Source of the DNA: Magnetospirillum sp. ME-1
GTDB taxonomy: Bacteria; Pseudomonadota; Alphaproteobacteria; Rhodospirillales; Magnetospirillaceae
Length of the DNA: 64,000 bases
NCBI RefSeq assembly: GCF_002105535.1
Contig: NZ_CP015848.1
Location: 3,080,926-3,144,925 of the forward strand
Direction of reading: 5' to 3'
Part shown: piece by piece, positions 8,164 through 16,427 of the stretch
Numbering within the stretch: position 1 is the first letter of the stretch
Layout: every line of letters starts with the position of its first letter
Translations under genes and position numbers: made by a program
Notes under the pieces: model-generated
Database searches by the model: none
What the model was told of the DNA's origin: nothing
What the model saw: only the letters and a program-made list of their open reading frames with translations

Positions 8164-8976
8164 ATGAGAGACGACGTGAACATCCTGCCGCCGGCGCCCC
8201 GCTCCTATGGCGCGGTCAACTGGCTGGGGACCTGGACCCTGTTGTGCAAGGAGGTGCGCCGTTTCCTCAAGGTCTATTTCCAGACCATCGTCGCCCCCGT
8301 GGTCACCACCTTGCTGTTCCTCTCGGTGTTCGCCCTGGCGCTGGGCCCGGTGGCGGCCGAGGTCAAGGGCGTGCCCTTCGTGCAGTTCCTCAGCCCCGGC
8401 CTGATCATGATGGCCATCGTCCAGAACGCCTTCGCCAACACCTCGTCGTCCATCATCATCGCCAAGGTCCAGGGCAACATCGTCGACATGCTGATGCCGC
8501 CGCTCACCGGGGCCGAGCAGACGGCGGCGGTGGCCTTGGGCGGCGTGGCGCGCGGGCTGGCGGTGGGCATCGCCGTGGGCCTCGCCATGGCCCTGTTCGT
8601 TCATCTGCCGGTCCACAATCCGCTGCTGATCGTCTATCACGCGGTGATGGGCTCGTTGATGCTGTCGCTGTTGGGCATGATGGGCGGCATATGGGCCGAC
8701 AAGTTCGACCATATGGCGGCGGTGACCAATTTCATCGTCACGCCGCTGTCCTTCCTGTCGGGCACCTTCTATTCCATCGAGCGCCTGCCCCAGGCCTTCC
8801 ACGCCGTCGCCCTGGTCAATCCGTTCTTCTACATGATCGACGGATTCCGGGCGGGATTCATCGGCGTCAGCGACGGTTCGGTGGCCGTCGGCGTCGCCGC
8901 CATGGCGGTGGCCGACCTGGTTCTGCTGCTCGCCACCTGGCGCATGCTGGACAGCGGATACAAGCTCAGAAGCTGA
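8164..8976 (+). CDS. ABC-2 type transporter permease
   Basis: 270 residues with six hydrophobic segments and the arrangement of the ABC2_membrane family: a cytoplasmic N-terminus with TLLCKEVRRFLKVYFQTIVA leading into the first membrane helix, and the family motif near PLSFLSGTFYSIERLP with NPFFYMIDGFRAGF. Such permeases pair with a separate ATPase to export drugs, polysaccharide or other cargo. No ATPase gene lies in the adjacent sequence, so the partner must be elsewhere. The frame is open from 8116. The ATG at 8164 (MRDDVNILPP) is chosen because it avoids overlap with recX, though ATG 8146 is possible. Confidence 0.85.
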   Translation: MRDDVNILPPAPRSYGAVNWLGTWTLLCKEVRRFLKVYFQTIVAPVVTTLLFLSVFALALGPVAAEVKGVPFVQFLSPGLIMMAIVQNAFANTSSSIIIAKVQGNIVDMLMPPLTGAEQTAAVALGGVARGLAVGIAVGLAMALFVHLPVHNPLLIVYHAVMGSLMLSLLGMMGGIWADKFDHMAAVTNFIVTPLSFLSGTFYSIERLPQAFHAVALVNPFFYMIDGFRAGFIGVSDGSVAVGVAAMAVADLVLLLATWRMLDSGYKLRS

Positions 8977-8991
8977 AAAGCCGCCAGCCCA

Positions 8992-9020
8992 TTGACATTT
9001 ACCGTTTTCCAACCGATATT
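8992..9020 (+). promoter_or_regulatory. Sigma-70-type promoter for the argD operon
   Basis: A consensus -35 TTGACA (8992-8997) is followed after 17 bp by GATATT (9015-9020) as a weaker -10. It lies 75 bp before the GTG start of argD, in the only non-coding gap upstream of the argD-argF-hslO run. Confidence 0.6.
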
Positions 9021-9094
9021 CTGCCGCTTTCCATGAGCGCACCGGCCTTTTCGCTCGCACTTGCGAGGCCGCCGGGCATTCTCGGGAGAGTGAC

Positions 9095-10264
9095 GTGATT
9101 CCAGTGGTGATGCCGACCTATGCGCGTGCCGACCTCGCTTTCGAGCGGGGCGAGGGTGTCTATCTGTTCACTGCGGACGGCCGACGCTTCCTCGATTTCG
9201 CCGCCGGCGTGGCCGTCAACGCGCTGGGGCATTGCCATCCGCGTCTGGTCAAGGCGCTGACCGATCAGGCCGCCAAGGTCTGGCACACCTCCAACCTCTA
9301 CCGGGTGCCGGGGCAGGAGAAGGTGGCCGCCAAGCTGGTGGAGCGCACCTTCGCCGACACGGTGTTCTTCTGCAATTCCGGCGCCGAGGCGCTGGAATGC
9401 AGCATCAAGATGGCCCGGCGCTACCACTATGCCGCCGGCAATCCCGAACGCTACCGCGTCATCTGCGCCGAGGGCGCCTTCCACGGCCGCACGCTGGCCA
9501 CGGTGGCGGCGGGCGGGCAGAAGAAGCATATGGAGGGCTTCGCCCCCACGGTCGAAGGCTTCGACCATGTGCCGTTCGGCAATCTCAACGCCATGCGCGC
9601 CGCCATCACCAAGGAGACCGCCGCCATCCTGGTGGAGCCGGTCCAGGGCGAGGGCGGCATCGTCCCCGGCGATCCCGATTACCTGCGCCGCCTGCGCGCC
9701 ACCGCCGACGAGTTCGGCATCCTGTTGATCTTCGACGAGGTGCAGACCGGCATGGGCCGCACCGGCACCCTGTTCGCCCACCAGCAGGCGGGGGTCACCC
9801 CCGACATCATGGGCGCGGCCAAGGGCCTGGGCGGCGGCTTCCCGGTGGGCGCCTGCCTGGCGACGGAAAAGGCCGCCTCGGGCATGGTGGCGGGCACCCA
9901 CGGCTCCACCTTCGGCGGCAATCCGCTGGCCATGGCGGTGGCCGACGAGGTGCTGAACGTCATGGCCGAGCCCGGCTTCCTGGACCGCGTCCAGGCCATG
10001 GGCGCCCTGCTGCGCGCCCGGGTCGAAGAGGTTTGCGCCCGTTTTCCCGGCGTGGTCACCGAGGTCCGGGGTCTCGGCCTGATGCTGGGCTTCAAGCCCG
10101 TCATGCCCAACACCGAGATGGTGGCGAGGCTGGCGGGCCACGGAATGCTGACCGTGGGGGCCGGCGACAATATCGTGCGGCTGCTGCCGCCGCTGATCAT
10201 CGATGAAAGCCATGTGGACGAAGCCGTGGGCATCCTGGCCCGCGCCTTCGATGAGGTGAAATGA
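9095..10264 (+). CDS. argD: Acetylornithine aminotransferase
   Basis: A 389-residue PLP-dependent class III aminotransferase of arginine biosynthesis, converting N-acetylglutamate semialdehyde to N-acetylornithine; many also serve in lysine synthesis as DapC. It shows [20 protein letters not shown] near the N-terminus, [10 protein letters not shown], the Asp-containing [13 protein letters not shown] and the PLP-lysine segment [14 protein letters not shown]. Full length for the family. Start is GTG 9095 with GGGAGAG just upstream. Its stop overlaps the argF start by 4 bp (ATGA), so the pair is translationally coupled. Confidence 0.95.
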   Translation: MIPVVMPTYARADLAFERGEGVYLFTADGRRFLDFAAGVAVNALGHCHPRLVKALTDQAAKVWHTSNLYRVPGQEKVAAKLVERTFADTVFFCNSGAEALECSIKMARRYHYAAGNPERYRVICAEGAFHGRTLATVAAGGQKKHMEGFAPTVEGFDHVPFGNLNAMRAAITKETAAILVEPVQGEGGIVPGDPDYLRRLRATADEFGILLIFDEVQTGMGRTGTLFAHQQAGVTPDIMGAAKGLGGGFPVGACLATEKAASGMVAGTHGSTFGGNPLAMAVADEVLNVMAEPGFLDRVQAMGALLRARVEEVCARFPGVVTEVRGLGLMLGFKPVMPNTEMVARLAGHGMLTVGAGDNIVRLLPPLIIDESHVDEAVGILARAFDEVK

Positions 10265-11178
10265 CCCCTTCCAACGCATCGGGCGCGCCGCGCCATTTCC
10301 TTGACCTTGACCGGTTCGACACGGCGACGCTGCGCCATATCCTCGATCTCGGCCTGGCCTACAAGCAGGGCAAGGGCCCCAAGGCGCCGCTGGCCGGCAA
10401 GATCCTGGCCATGATCTTCGAGAAGCCCTCGACCCGGACCCGCGTGTCCTTCGAGGTGGGCATGAAGCAGCTGGGCGGCGACGTCGTCATGCTGGCGGCG
10501 GGCGACACCCAGCTGGGCCGGGGCGAGACCATCGCCGACACCGCCCGCGTGCTGTCGCGCTTCGTCGATGCGGTGATGATCCGCACCAACCTGCCGGAAA
10601 AGATGACCGAGCTGGCCAGCCATGCCGGCGTGCCGGTGATCAACGGCCTGACCGACGAATCCCATCCCTGCCAGGTGATGGCCGACGTGATGACCTTCGA
10701 GGAGCATCGCGGCTCGCTGGCCGGCAAGGTGGTGGCCTGGGTGGGCGACGGCAACAACGTGGCCGCCAGCTGGATTCACGCCGCCGGCCATTTCGGCTGC
10801 GAGATCCGTCTGGCCTGCCCGGAAAGCCTGATGCCGTCGCGGGCCGCCGTGGACTGGGCGCGGGCCAAGGGCGCCAGCGTGGTGCTGACCACTCACCCGG
10901 CCGAGGCGGTCTCCGGCGCCCATCTGGTGCTGACCGACACCTGGGTGTCCATGGGCTGCACCGATTCCAACCGCCACGAGCTGCTGGAGCCCTATCAGGT
11001 CAACGAGGCGCTGATGGCCAAGGCCGCGCCGGATGCCCTGTTCATGCATTGCCTGCCCGCCCACAGGGGCGAGGAAGTGACCGACCCGGTCATGGACGGC
11101 CGGCAATCGGTGGTGTGGGACGAGGCGGAAAACCGCATGCACGTCCAGAAGGGAATCCTGACCTGGTGCCTGGCTTGA
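10261..11178 (+). CDS. argF: Ornithine carbamoyltransferase
   Basis: A 305-residue anabolic carbamoyltransferase making citrulline from ornithine and carbamoyl phosphate. Conserved elements are all present: the carbamoyl-phosphate loop [23 protein letters not shown], the ornithine-binding region around TDTWVSMG, and [13 protein letters not shown] near the C-terminus. It overlaps argD by 4 bp and the hslO start by 4 bp, so three proteins are made from one tightly packed message. Confidence 0.96.
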   Translation: MTPSNASGAPRHFLDLDRFDTATLRHILDLGLAYKQGKGPKAPLAGKILAMIFEKPSTRTRVSFEVGMKQLGGDVVMLAAGDTQLGRGETIADTARVLSRFVDAVMIRTNLPEKMTELASHAGVPVINGLTDESHPCQVMADVMTFEEHRGSLAGKVVAWVGDGNNVAASWIHAAGHFGCEIRLACPESLMPSRAAVDWARAKGASVVLTTHPAEAVSGAHLVLTDTWVSMGCTDSNRHELLEPYQVNEALMAKAAPDALFMHCLPAHRGEEVTDPVMDGRQSVVWDEAENRMHVQKGILTWCLA

Positions 11179-12074
11179 CCGATACCGTCCTGCCCTTTTC
11201 CGTGATGGGCGGCGCGGTGCGCGGCCGCCTGGCCCGCCTGGGCGCCTCGCTCGACACCATTCTCGACGACCAGCATGCCTATCCGGTGCCGGTGGCCGCC
11301 CTGCTGGCCGAGACCATGGCGCTGGCCGCCGTGCTGGCCACCTCCATGAAGTTCGACGGCATCTTCACCCTGCAGGCCCAGGGCGACGGCCCGGTCTCGC
11401 TGCTGGTGGCCGACGTCACCAGCGCGGGCGACATGCGCGCCCACGCCCGCTTCGACGCCACCCGCCTGGGGCAGGTGCCGGTGTCCGACCGGGCCTCGGT
11501 GCCGGCGCTGCTGGGCAAGGGCTATCTCGCCTTCACCGTGGACCAGGGGCCGGATACCGACCGCTACCAGGGCATCGTCGAGCTGGAAGGCGCCACCCTG
11601 GAAGACTGCGCCCGGGCCTATTTCAAGCAGTCGGAACAGCTCGACACCGCCATCGAGGCCGCCGTGCGCCCGCCCGCCGGCGGACAGGGCTGGGCGGCCG
11701 CCGCGCTGATGATCCAGCGCATGCCCTCGGGAACCGGCAGCGCCCCCATCCTGGTGGCCGAGGAGGCCGAGGAAAGCTGGCGCCGCGCCGAGATTTTGCT
11801 CTCCAGCGTCACTGGCGCCGAACTGACCGACCCCGCCCTGGCGCCCGAACAGCTGCTCTACCGCCTGTATCATGCCGAGCAGCTGCAGGCCTTCGAGGCC
11901 AAGGCGATTCAGGCCCGCTGCCGCTGCTCGCGCGACAAGGTCGAGGCGACGCTGCGCTCGCTGCCCGCCGCCGAGATCGCCTCGGTGGCCGACGAGGCGG
12001 GCCGAATCGTGGTGACCTGCGAGTTCTGCCGCACCGACCATGTCTTCCGGCTGTCCGAGCTGCAGCATTCTTGA
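11175..12074 (+). CDS. hslO: Redox-regulated chaperone Hsp33
   Basis: 299 residues. Hsp33 is a cytosolic holdase activated by oxidation and unfolding of a C-terminal zinc centre. The zinc ligands are seen as CRC (C-x-C) near residue 263 and CEFC (C-x-x-C) near residue 290, and the N-terminal domain is complete. Family members usually begin TDTVLPF directly after the initiator. The matching start here is TTG at 11175, overlapping the argF stop as TTGA. GTG 11166 is an alternative. Coupling of hslO to argDF is seen in several alphaproteobacteria and does not imply a role in arginine synthesis. Confidence 0.9.
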   Translation: MTDTVLPFSVMGGAVRGRLARLGASLDTILDDQHAYPVPVAALLAETMALAAVLATSMKFDGIFTLQAQGDGPVSLLVADVTSAGDMRAHARFDATRLGQVPVSDRASVPALLGKGYLAFTVDQGPDTDRYQGIVELEGATLEDCARAYFKQSEQLDTAIEAAVRPPAGGQGWAAAALMIQRMPSGTGSAPILVAEEAEESWRRAEILLSSVTGAELTDPALAPEQLLYRLYHAEQLQAFEAKAIQARCRCSRDKVEATLRSLPAAEIASVADEAGRIVVTCEFCRTDHVFRLSELQHS

Positions 12075-12139
12075 CGGCTTGCCGCACCGCACCGATATTG
12101 AACCCACACGTTTCGCACGCCCAAGGGGAGTCATTTCCG

Positions 12140-12733
12140 ATGATCGCTCGGCATATCCGCCTGGTGGTGGCCGTTGTCGCCGCCCTGACCGCCAGTGCCT
12201 GCCAGAACGCCAAGCCGCCCATGCAGAAGCTGCCCGAGATCAGCTTCGCCAATCTGCGGCCGTTCCAGCTGGACGTGGGCCAGTTGGAGATCGTCTCGGA
12301 ATTCGTCGCCCCCGGCCGCTCGCCCCATATCGAGCACCTGATGCCGGTGTCGCCCGAAGGCGCCATCCAGCGCTGGGCCCAGGACCGGCTGAAGCCGGTG
12401 GGCCGCACCGGTTCGGCCCGGGTGGTGATCAAGGACGCCAAGGTGGTCGAGGTGCCGCTGTCGGTGGACAAGGGCCTGACCGGCGCCTTCAAGAAGGAGC
12501 AGGAGCTGCGCTACGACGCCGCGCTGAACGTGGCGGTGCAGATCCTCGACGCGCGCGGCATGGTCCAGGGCGAGACCGTGGCCCAGGCCACCCGCTCCAA
12601 GACCGTGGCCGAGGGCATCACGCTGAACGAGCGCGACCGGGTGCTCTACGACATCAGCGAAAGCCTGGCGCGTGATATCGACCAGCAGATGTCCCAGCTG
12701 ATTCAGAGCTATCTCGGCCGTTGGGTGAGGTAG
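12140..12733 (+). CDS. Hypothetical lipoprotein
   Basis: 197 residues from the ATG at 12140, which has a strong AAGGGGAG upstream. The N-terminus is a lipoprotein signal: charged MIARHIR, a hydrophobic core, then the lipobox LTASAC, so mature protein begins at Cys20 or so and is membrane-anchored. The mature part has no recognised domain. It is moderately charged, with repeats of Val-rich strands that suggest a beta-sandwich. The gene is monocistronic between hslO and rpmB. Function unknown. Confidence 0.8.
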   Translation: MIARHIRLVVAVVAALTASACQNAKPPMQKLPEISFANLRPFQLDVGQLEIVSEFVAPGRSPHIEHLMPVSPEGAIQRWAQDRLKPVGRTGSARVVIKDAKVVEVPLSVDKGLTGAFKKEQELRYDAALNVAVQILDARGMVQGETVAQATRSKTVAEGITLNERDRVLYDISESLARDIDQQMSQLIQSYLGRWVR

Positions 12734-12769
12734 AGTCCATAAGGATTTGTATCGAATCGGATTCCGCGC

Positions 12770-12798
12770 TTGACGGGCGGCTTCCGCCACCGTAAAAA
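12770..12798 (+). promoter_or_regulatory. Promoter of rpmB
   Basis: TTGACG (12770-12775), exactly 17 bp, then TAAAAA (12793-12798), 74 bp before the rpmB start. The surrounding 139-bp gap holds no gene. Confidence 0.6.
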
Positions 12799-12872
12799 CG
12801 CGGCTTCCTCCGGTATGCCCCGGCCAACGGGCGCTCTTCCGGGACCGAATTTTTGGATATGAGGATTTCGCT

Positions 12873-13175
12873 ATGGCTCGTCGCTGCGCCATCACCGGCA
12901 AGGGCGTTCTGACCGGAAACAACGTCAGCCACGCCAACAACAAGACCCGTCGTCGGTTCCTGCCCAACCTGCAGGAAGCTTCGCTGCTGTCCGACGCCCT
13001 GGGTCACGCCGTGCGCCTGCGCATCTCGACCAACGGTCTGAAGACCATCGAGCATAACGGCGGCATCGACTCCTACCTGCTGTCCATCGCCACCACCAAG
13101 CTCAGCGCCGAGGCCCGCCGCCTGAAGAAGCGCATCGAGCGCGCCCTGGCGACCAAGCAGGCCGCCGCCGCCTAA
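12873..13175 (+). CDS. rpmB: 50S ribosomal protein L28
   Basis: A 100-residue, strongly basic ribosomal protein of the large subunit. It begins [20 protein letters not shown] and continues with RRRFLPNLQ, which is diagnostic for the alphaproteobacterial long form of L28. It is monocistronic, with its own promoter and terminator. The Ala-rich tail (TKQAAAA) is common in GC-rich relatives. Confidence 0.97.
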   Translation: MARRCAITGKGVLTGNNVSHANNKTRRRFLPNLQEASLLSDALGHAVRLRISTNGLKTIEHNGGIDSYLLSIATTKLSAEARRLKKRIERALATKQAAAA

Positions 13176-13197
13176 GGTTTCGCTGGTTAAGCATCGC

Positions 13198-13229
13198 AAA
13201 AGGGTCCGTGGGCAGCCACGGGCCCTTTT
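13198..13229 (+). terminator. Terminator of rpmB
   Basis: A 14-bp stem AAAAGGGTCCGTGG / CCACGGGCCCTTTT with one G-T pair and a 4-nt loop ends in TTTT, 22 bp after the rpmB stop. Confidence 0.85.
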
Positions 13230-13292
13230 GGTGTTTCCGAGTCCATGACTCCGGCGACGGCTTTATACAAACCTTCCTTTGACCTGTCCCGT

Positions 13293-13390
13293 CCTGTCAT
13301 CCTGACGCCCAAAGGGCGGAAGGATCTTTCAGCCGCAGGCGGGACAGCTTGCACCTGAAAGATGCTTCGGCTTCGCCTCAGCATGACAGG
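13293..13390. repeat. Fold-back intergenic repeat, copy B
   Basis: Outer arms CCTGTCAT (13293-13300) and ATGACAGG (13383-13390) enclose an AAGGATCTTTCAG block (13320-13332) with a near-complementary CTGAAAGAT (13355-13363). Architecture and arm sequence match the copies at 4893 and 58392. It sits between the convergent rpmB and cheR terminators. Confidence 0.75.
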
Positions 13391-13426
13391 TCAATTCATT
13401 GGCCTGCTGGTGTTATTGACCACGAA

Positions 13427-13458
13427 AAAGCCCCTCCCGGTGTCCCGGAAGGGGCTTT
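13427..13458 (-). terminator. Terminator of the cheA-cheR operon
   Basis: A 14-bp stem (AAAGCCCCTTCCGG on the minus strand) with one mismatch and the loop GACA is followed on the minus strand by TTTTT. It lies 23 bp beyond the cheR stop. Confidence 0.85.
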
Positions 13459-13480
13459 GTATGTCCGTTAAGGGACAGAG

Positions 13481-14317
13481 CTACTTGGTGGTGCCGATGC
13501 CGGCCGGAGCGCGGGTGGTGGAGTAGACGCCGCGCTGGTCGGGGATGGGCTTGAACTTGTCCGAGATGCCCAGCACCGTCTCGGCGCCGCCCAGATAGAG
13601 GAAGCCATCGTCGGGCATCACCCGGCTGATGTTGTCCAGCACGCGGGTCTTGGTGGGCTGGTCGAAATAGATCAGCACGTTGCGGCAGAACACCACGTCG
13701 AACTGGCCCAAGGGCTTCAGGTCGTGCAGCAGGTTGTATTCGCGGTACTGGACCATGCCGCGAATGGCGGGGTCGATCTGCCACATCTCGGCGGTCTTCT
13801 TGAAGTACTTGACGAGGAGCTGGATGGGCAGGCCGCGTTGCACCTCGAACTGGGAGTAAAGGCCGGCCTTGGCCTTTTCCAGCATCTCGGTGGAGATGTC
13901 GGTGCCGACGATCTCGATCTTCCAGCCGGCCAGCTTGGCGCCTTCTTCCTTCAGCACCATGGCCAGGGTGTAGGCCTCCTGCCCGGACGACGAGGCGGCC
14001 GACCAGATGCGGAACGACTTCTTGGTGGCGCGGGTGGCCAGCAGGTGGGGCAGCACGACGTTCTTGAACTGGTCGAACGGCTTGATGTCGCGGAAGAAGA
14101 ACGACTCGTTGGTCGTCATCGCTTCGGTGACTTCGCGCAGCAGATCCTCGCCGGCGGTGCGCAGGCCGGATACCAGATCATCCAGACCCTTGAGGCCGCG
14201 CTTGCGCGCCACCGGGGTCAGACGGCTTTCCAGGAGGTAGGCCTTGTCGCGGGTGATGACCAGACCGGAACGGTCCTTCAGCAACTTGGCGACGAAATCA
14301 AAATCTTCGGGCCGCAT
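13481..14317 (-). CDS. cheR: Chemotaxis protein methyltransferase
   Basis: 278 residues. CheR methylates glutamates on chemoreceptors using S-adenosylmethionine. An N-terminal alpha-helical CheR_N domain (about 1-70) precedes the methyltransferase domain, which has TTNESFFFRD, the SAM-binding IWSAASSSGQEAYTLAM, VGTDIS and FDVVFCRNVLIYFD. Last gene of the cheA-W-Y-B-R run, only 4 bp after cheB. It adapts receptor sensitivity opposite to CheB. No receptor gene is in the window. Confidence 0.95.
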   Translation of the reverse strand: MRPEDFDFVAKLLKDRSGLVITRDKAYLLESRLTPVARKRGLKGLDDLVSGLRTAGEDLLREVTEAMTTNESFFFRDIKPFDQFKNVVLPHLLATRATKKSFRIWSAASSSGQEAYTLAMVLKEEGAKLAGWKIEIVGTDISTEMLEKAKAGLYSQFEVQRGLPIQLLVKYFKKTAEMWQIDPAIRGMVQYREYNLLHDLKPLGQFDVVFCRNVLIYFDQPTKTRVLDNISRVMPDDGFLYLGGAETVLGISDKFKPIPDQRGVYSTTRAPAGIGTTK

Positions 14318-14321
14318 GGGT

Positions 14322-15467
14322 TTAGCGCCTCGCCGCCAGTTTCATGATCCAAGGGGCAATTTCCGGCAGAGGCAGGACGGCCGAGCAAATGCCCGCCGTC
14401 GCCGCTGCCCCCGGCATGCCCCACACAACCGAGCTAGCCTCGTCCTGGGCGATCACGGTGCCGCCCGAGGCTACCACCGCCTGGCCACCCTTCATGCCGT
14501 CGGCGCCCATTCCCGTCAGGATGCAGGTCAGCACGCGCTTGCCATAGGCGGCGGCGATGGACCGCAACATGGGATCGACGGCCGGGCGGCAGAAGTTCTC
14601 AGGAGGGTTCTTGTTCAATCGCAACACTTTGTCGGTACCCTTGGTTTCCACCACCATGTGGAAATCACCCGGCGCGATATAGACGCGTCCACCGGCGATC
14701 ACCTCGCCATCGACGGCCTCGCGGGCGTTCCAGCCCGAGACGCGGCTAATGTGTTCGGCCAGGATGGTGGTGAAGGTGGCGGGCATGTGCTGGGTGATCA
14801 GGATGGGCTGGCGAACGGTGCCGGCCTTCATGGTGCCCAGCACGGTGAACAGCGCCTGCGGGCCGCCGGTGGACGATCCGATGGCGATGATGTCCGGCGG
14901 CTCGGGCGTGTTGCTGCGCAGCTGCAGCGGGCCGGGCGGATGGATGGGAACCGGGGTGCGGGGCGAGGCCGGCGAGATGGCCGGCCGGGTGGCCGGCGGA
15001 CCGCCGGGACGGGCGGGCCGCGCGCCGGCCTTGCGCGCCTGGCCCAGGGCCCGGATCTTGCCCACCAGTTCGCTCTTGAAGTCGGCGCCGCCCGCCAGGT
15101 CGCGGGTGGAGGTGGGCTTGGGGATGTAGTCGGCGGCGCCCATCTGCATGGCGCGCAACGAGACGTCGGCCCCCTTCAGCGTCAGCGTCGATTGCATGAT
15201 CACCTTGAGGCCGGGGTCGATCTGCAGCAGCTTGGGAAGGGCTGTCAGACCGTCCATGACCGGCATCTCGATATCGAGGATGACCACGTCGATCTCGTTG
15301 CGCTCCAGCGACGCCAGCGCCATCTGGCCGTTGCCGACCGAGGCGACCACCTGGATGCCGGCCTCGCCTTCCAGAATGCGGGTGACGAGACCGCGAACGA
15401 CCGCGGAGTCATCGACCAGCATGACCCGGATGGGCTCGGCTGCCGGAGAGGGGGAATCGATGGCCAT
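14322..15467 (-). CDS. cheB: Chemotaxis response regulator / protein-glutamate methylesterase
   Basis: 381 residues. A receiver domain (about 15-130, phospho-acceptor Asp in VVILDIEMPVMDG, switch Lys in YIPKP) is joined by a Pro-rich linker to a methylesterase domain. The catalytic triad is recognisable: Ser in IGSSTGGPQA, His in ITQHMPA and Asp in GMGADGMKGG. The enzyme demethylates or deamidates chemoreceptors when phosphorylated by CheA. The ATG at 15467 (MAIDSPSPAAEP) is chosen; an in-frame GTG at 15479 is possible. It is 23 bp downstream of cheY. Confidence 0.95.
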   Translation of the reverse strand: MAIDSPSPAAEPIRVMLVDDSAVVRGLVTRILEGEAGIQVVASVGNGQMALASLERNEIDVVILDIEMPVMDGLTALPKLLQIDPGLKVIMQSTLTLKGADVSLRAMQMGAADYIPKPTSTRDLAGGADFKSELVGKIRALGQARKAGARPARPGGPPATRPAISPASPRTPVPIHPPGPLQLRSNTPEPPDIIAIGSSTGGPQALFTVLGTMKAGTVRQPILITQHMPATFTTILAEHISRVSGWNAREAVDGEVIAGGRVYIAPGDFHMVVETKGTDKVLRLNKNPPENFCRPAVDPMLRSIAAAYGKRVLTCILTGMGADGMKGGQAVVASGGTVIAQDEASSVVWGMPGAAATAGICSAVLPLPEIAPWIMKLAARR

Positions 15468-15490
15468 GGGTGAAATCACCGAACCTGGGG

Positions 15491-15856
15491 CTACAGCAAT
15501 CCGACCTGCGAGAATTTCGCCTGAAGGATTTCGCTGTCAAAGGGCTTCATGATGTATTCGTTGGCGCCGGCCGTGATGGCTTCCTGAATATGCTCGATAT
15601 CGTTCTCGGTGGTGCAGAACACCACGATCGGATGATCGCCGCCGGGAAGCTGGCGCAGCGCGCGCAGGAAGTCGATGCCGTTCATCACCGGCATGTTCCA
15701 GTCGAGCAGCACGGCATCCGGCATGGAGCGCTTGCAGGCTTCGAGAGCGGCGGAGCCGTCCTCGGCCTCCTCGGTCTTGAAACTCAGCTCGTGCAGGATT
15801 TTCTTGGCCACCATGCGGATGACCTTGGAATCGTCAACGATCAGACAGGACTTCAT
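15491..15856 (-). CDS. cheY: CheY-like response regulator
   Basis: 121 residues, a single receiver domain. Conserved residues are seen: acidic pair in IVDDSK, phospho-acceptor Asp in LLDWNMPVMNG, Thr/Ser in FCTTEND and Lys in YIMKPFD. Position between cheW and cheB argues for the chemotaxis output that acts on the flagellar switch or as a phosphate sink. The ATG at 15856 is taken. GGAGG lies 11 nt before it but only 5 nt before an in-frame TTG at 15862, so the longer form by two residues is a real option. Confidence 0.92.
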   Translation of the reverse strand: MKSCLIVDDSKVIRMVAKKILHELSFKTEEAEDGSAALEACKRSMPDAVLLDWNMPVMNGIDFLRALRQLPGGDHPIVVFCTTENDIEHIQEAITAGANEYIMKPFDSEILQAKFSQVGLL

Positions 15857-15941
15857 TCCCAAGCTTGCCTCCGATGGAGGGGTGGTCTTGCTACCCCGGC
15901 GGGTTCGCCACCCCTTCGTGGTCCCTTACCCCATGCCTATA

Positions 15942-16427
15942 CTATTCGTTCCGCGTGAAATCCAGCAGCTTGCCCACGTCGAGTACCACGAGCAGCTTGT
16001 CATCCAGGCGGTAGATGCCGATGGAGAAGTCCCGCCAATGGGGGTCCAGCGTCGGCGGATTGCGTTCGAACTTGGCCGCCGGCAGCGAGAGGACCTCGCC
16101 CACCTGATCGACCATCAGGGAGTAGAGCTCGCCGCCCATGTCGACGACCACGCTCATGCCCTTCTTGTCCTCGGCCCGCTTCTTCAGGCCGAGACGCAGG
16201 CGCACGTCGATGGCGGTGACGATGCGGCCGCGCAGGTTGAGGCTGCCTGCCACCTCGCGGGGCGCCAGCGGGATGCGGGTGATCTTCTGCGGGCCCAGCA
16301 CGTCCTGGACGGTCAGCACGGGGATGCCGAACAGCTGACCCTCGATGAACATGGTCACGAAGTCCTGGGTCTCGGGAGCGGCCAGCTCCGTTCCAGGGCG
16401 CTTACCGGCGGGAACTAACTGGTTCAT
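15942..16427 (-). CDS. cheW: Chemotaxis coupling protein CheW
   Basis: 161 residues. CheW links receptors to CheA at the membrane. The CheW beta-barrel is seen from QDFVTMFIEGQLFGIPVLTV through NLRGRIVTAIDVRLRLGL to VDQVGEVLSL. A short unstructured N-terminus precedes it. Its ATG overlaps the cheA stop by 4 bp, giving coupled synthesis with the kinase it binds. Confidence 0.95.
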   Translation of the reverse strand: MNQLVPAGKRPGTELAAPETQDFVTMFIEGQLFGIPVLTVQDVLGPQKITRIPLAPREVAGSLNLRGRIVTAIDVRLRLGLKKRAEDKKGMSVVVDMGGELYSLMVDQVGEVLSLPAAKFERNPPTLDPHWRDFSIGIYRLDDKLLVVLDVGKLLDFTRNE